Assembly (NCBI GenBank): GCA_964035575.1
Contig: OZ037880.1
Location: 1,054,001 to 1,118,000 of the forward strand
Origin: Rhynchopus sp. YZ270_cl-10
Taxonomy: Eukaryota > Euglenozoa > Diplonemea > Diplonemida > Diplonemidae
Direction: 5' to 3'
Length of the DNA: 64,000 nucleotides
The first letter of the stretch is position 1. The number at the start of each line of letters is the position of its first letter. Of this stretch, positions 60,599-64,000 are shown one piece after another. The notes under the pieces are model-generated. The model saw only the letters and a program-made list of their open reading frames with translations, was not told the DNA's origin and ran no database searches. The translations under genes were made by a program, and so were the position numbers.

Positions 60599-63500
60599 AT
60601 GTCAGCCCTGCCACATGGGGGTGCAGCACGTCCTCCAGGTGTAGGTGCGCCTACAGGGGGTATGCCGCCACCAGGGGCGATGCCTCCTCGGGCGGGTATG
60701 CCACCTACAGCAGGCATGCCACCGGGTGCGATGCACGCAGCTCCTGGAGGAATGCCGCCTTCGACAGGAATGCCCCCTGCAGCAGGCATGCCACCTGCAG
60801 CAATGCCACCGGGTGCGATGCACGCACCTCCTAGCGGAATGCCGCCTTCGACAGGAATGCCTCCCGCAGCAGGCATGCCACCACCCGGAGCTGGCCCACC
60901 ATCTGGTGCAGGCATGCCCCCCTCCATGCCCGGTGCCTTGCCTCCGCACGGCGTCCCCGCGGCTGGCCACGCACCCACCCAGCCCCCCCGTCCCACTGCA
61001 GCTCCCACTGCAGGGAAGGGACACCCAGGAACAGCCCCGGTGAACACTGGGAAGGGAGGACCACCGAGAATGCCGCCAACAGGGGTGCCGGGAGGGCCGC
61101 CTACACAGATGCAGACGGGTGGAGCGCCTGCAGGAGCGCCACGGCCGACGGGAGGGGCGCCTGCGAATATGCCACCTCCGGTGGGGGCGCATCCACAGGC
61201 AGGCACTCCTGCAGCTAGACCTGGCGGTGCACCTCCCGTTGGTGCACCACATATGCCCCCAGCAGCAACCCCTGCAGGGAAGGCAGGTGGACAAGCCTTT
61301 GCAGGAAAGGGCGCACCGCCGCCCGCCGTACCCAGTGCTGCACCGGGTCAAGGTCCAGGTCCAGGTCCGGGTCCTGGTCCGTACACAGGGAAGGGGGCGC
61401 CGCCGATGGGGAAAGGCGGGAAGGGGGATTTGTCTGGGAAGGGGAGCAAAAAGGGGGATGGGGGAAAAAGTGGGGCTGCTCCGATGGATAATGTGGGGCA
61501 GCACCCGCCGATGGTGCCGCAGTCGGCGGCACCACCAGGGCCGGGGGTGCAGGGCGTGCCACCAGGGGTTCCGCACCAGGGGGTTGGGCCTACCACACCG
61601 ACGACACCGTCGTTGCCTTCCACACCGGGGGTGACGTCACCTACCACGGGGCAGTCGAATGACCCAAACTTGCCGAACCCGATTGGAAACAGGACCTACC
61701 GTCCGCAGAGGCCTGTCTCGAAGAAGATTGACCAGAACCAGATTCCGTCTCCAGTAGGACAGCAGGCGGACCACATTGTGTATCAAAGCGACTCGAGGGA
61801 GGCACCTCCCAAGGCGGACTGGCAGTACGTCGCGGAGGACTGTGGTGTTGCGGTGCCACGCTTTGTGCGCAGCTCTATGTACGCAGTTGCACCGGACGCA
61901 GACCTGCTCAAGAAGACAGGGATGCCTTGGGGTCTCGCCGTCTGCCCCCTCGCGGACCTTGTACCAGGAGAGGTCAAGCCCCGTGTCGTCCCCACGGCAC
62001 CAACAGGGCCCGTCCGCTGTCTCCGCTGCAGAGCATTCATCAACAGCAAAGTGAAGTTTCTCAACAACGGCCGATCCTGGGAATGCAACCTCTGTGAAAT
62101 GGCCAATGCGGTAGCCCCGGACTACTTCGCGAACATCGACCCGGATGGCAACAGAACTGATGTATGCCTTTTTTTTCAACACCACATTTTTTTTTGTTTC
62201 CAAGCGACTAATCACAGAATACACTTTTCTTTCTCACACACCCTTTGCATAATCTCGACTGAGATGCGTTTTAGCACATTTCAACTTCTTTTCAATCGAT
62301 AATCCTTTTACCAACTTGAAGCAGCTCTGCTCTACTTCACCTCCCCTACCTTCCCCTTTCTAAAATCTACCTCTCACTGATTCTCTCTTCGCTAACTCAT
62401 TTCACACCTATATTTCATTTACAGCTTGATGAACGGCCAGAGCTGAAGTACGGATCAGTGGAATGGGATGTGCAGGACTGTCCTGAGACTGCGTTTGGTG
62501 GCAGCAATTGGGACTCCTCGAAGGCGGCACCGGTGCGCCCCATGCGGCAGCTCTTTGTCATCGATGTGAGCATCGGGTCGCAGCATGCCATCCCCTACGT
62601 TGCCAAGTCGCTGCGTGCTGCCCTCACCTCCCTCGCGTCTGCACACCCAGACAACGAGGTTGCCTTCATCACCTACGCCTCCTCGGTATGTACATCAGGG
62701 TATTAATGTGGCAGATATCCCTATTTAAAACGTATTTTGGTGTGGCTGAAGGGGGGGTCTATTTTGTGCTATTTTGTGCTATTTTGGGTTCGTCGGCATA
62801 TTTGGTGTCTTTTATATCATTACACCACACCATACAGGTCCACTTCTACGACTTCACCAAGCCCAACCTCCCTGTGCACATGGCGTCCGATGTGGACGAT
62901 ATGTTCGTCCCGCTTCCCTTCAACTCCTGCTGTTGGGTTAAAGCAGGCGACAAGCTGGATGCGTGTCTGCAGTTTGCGGACCGCCTTCCGCATATGGCAG
63001 CGACGATCAACGAGGATGGCTCTGCTCTGGGGGCGGCGATGATTGCAGGGGAGCTGGTCCTGAGCGACAGTGGAGGTCGCATTATGGCTACGTATAGCAA
63101 GGTTCCTACACTCGGTGTCGGCGTCTTCAAGCCGAAGGAGGACACACAGCTGCGCGGGAACAAAGACAAGGAGAAGGAGCTGTGGAACCCTACCCCCGGG
63201 TGGTGGCCCGACTTTGGTGTGCGCTGTGCGAAGGCGAGCATTGGTGTCGACTTCTTTGCCTTCCCGATGCAGCCATGCGAGCTTGCGACCATCGGCAGTG
63301 TGGCTGCCATCACCGGTGGCCAGGTGTACCTCTACGCACACTTCATGCCGCAACGTGACGCAGACCGCCTGCTCCACCAGATGACACACAACGTCACCAG
63401 GGAGGCCGGGTACGCAGGCATGATGATCGTTCGTTGCAGCCGAGGCATCCGTGTGAAGTCCTACTCAGGACACTTTTACCAAACGGACACCCAGGTTGTT

Positions 63501-64000
63501 GACATCGCCGCCATCGACAGCGACAAGACATACGGCGTGGAGCTTGAACACGAAGGCAAGATCAACCCTGCCCAGGTTGAACACTCCTACCTCCAGACAG
63601 CGCTGCTCTACACAACGAGGTCGGGGCGGAGACGGATTCGTGTACACACTTTGAGGCTGCAGGTTGCTAGCACCATTCCGTTTGCATTCAAGCATGCGGA
63701 TTTGGGGACAACCGTTGCGCTATTAGCGCGGAGGGCGACAAACGTTGCGCAGACGAAGGGTCTTGCCGCAGCGTGGACATCCCTGCACAACTCCTGCGTG
63801 GACATTCTTGCGGCATACAGACAGCACGTTGCCAAATCATCACCCTCTGCGCAGTTGGTGTTGCCAGAGGCAATGAAGTTGCTGCCGATCTTTTGCCTAG
63901 CGATAGGGAAGTCTCCGGGGTTCCGCCCTTTGACTGGGGGGAATGATTCGATTGATGAGAGGGTGTTCCAGTTGCATAATTTGCATGCGATGCGGATGTG
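60599..64000 (+). CDS. SEC24: COPII coat protein Sec24, 3' end beyond the window
   Basis: Exons 60599-62161, 62425-62685 and 62838 to the window end; introns GTATGC...TTTACAG and GTATGT...CATACAG, both phase 0. Residues 1 to about 370 are a Pro/Gly/Met/Ala low-complexity tail (MPPxxGMPP-type repeats), common in Sec24. The zinc finger (VRCLRCRAFIN, then RSWECNLCEMANAV) is at about 471-505. The trunk (vWA-like) begins at RPMRQLFVIDVSIGS and continues with FITYAS / VHFYDF across intron 2. The beta-sandwich and helical domains follow in exon 3. Sec24 binds cargo at ER exit sites together with Sec23. At least 995 residues are present; the gelsolin domain is not reached. Intron 1 carries a type A repeat and intron 2 a type F repeat. 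Confidence 0.93.
62244..62293 (+). repeat. Dispersed repeat, type A variant, in Sec24 intron 1
   Basis: CTCGACTGAGATGCG, then TTTTAGCACATTTCAACTTC; twin of the copy at 15233. Confidence 0.65.
62728..62800 (+). repeat. Type F repeat in Sec24 intron 2
   Basis: TATTTTGGTGTGGCTGAAGG, then TATTTTGTGCTATTTTGTGC and TTTTGGGTTCGTCGGC; same family as 34266-34440. It makes up half of a 152-base intron. Confidence 0.7.

Noticed and set aside
60556-61576. Minus-strand and alternative-frame proteins in the Sec24 N-terminal region
   Set aside because: Shadows of Pro/Gly-rich low-complexity coding; the + frame continues into the Sec24 zinc finger and trunk.

Overview
The window is nuclear DNA of a flagellated protist. 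It has spliceosomal introns, T-rich spacers, many simple repeats and several DNA transposons. The flagellar gene CFAP299 shows the organism makes cilia. All 18 host gene models lie on the + strand; the only minus-strand gene is a transposase. Nearly every host gene has a polypyrimidine tract ending in (C/T)AG about 10-150 bases before its ATG. One-strand gene blocks, acceptor-like sites before starts, and a calpain that has lost two of three catalytic residues and carries a domain resembling the kinetoplastid I_K domain together suggest a euglenozoan, perhaps one that keeps cis-introns as diplonemids and euglenids do. That placement is inference. Introns mostly begin GTATG(T/C) and end in YAG, and TAA, TAG and TGA are all used as stops.

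Layout. 0.2-13.4 kb: an atypical myristoylated Ras-like GTPase, an auxin-efflux-carrier-family membrane protein behind a 380-bp TTCCCTC satellite, a ZnT6-like cation diffusion facilitator, a LanC-like protein and a half-size ABC transporter of the peroxisomal D type. 13.4-18.7 kb: no gene, short dispersed repeats. 18.7-29.2 kb: three related type II membrane or secreted proteins of unknown function, two of them a recent tandem duplication, with a piggyBac-like TTAA element between. 29.9-43.5 kb: a coiled-coil membrane protein, a hAT MITE, CFAP299, a repeat-rich LEA-like protein and a catalytically dead calpain. 44.5-48.1 kb: an intact-looking hAT transposon nested in another inverted-repeat element that carries a scrap of large-subunit rRNA. 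49.2-56.2 kb: a protein with about five ubiquitin-like folds, gamma-glutamyl phosphate reductase, a small coiled-coil protein and a UBA/CUE/ankyrin protein. 56.6-58.2 kb: a foldback element with a TA target duplication in a G tract. 59.7 kb to the end: TFIIH subunit Tfb4 and the first three exons of Sec24, which runs off the window.

The genes do not form one pathway. Membrane transport and trafficking (efflux carrier, zinc transporter, ABC transporter, Sec24) and ubiquitin-type folds recur. About 40 copies of a 45-60-base repeat superfamily (A, B and C types, each ending in a T run) lie in spacers and introns, and every copy seen is in the same orientation as the genes.
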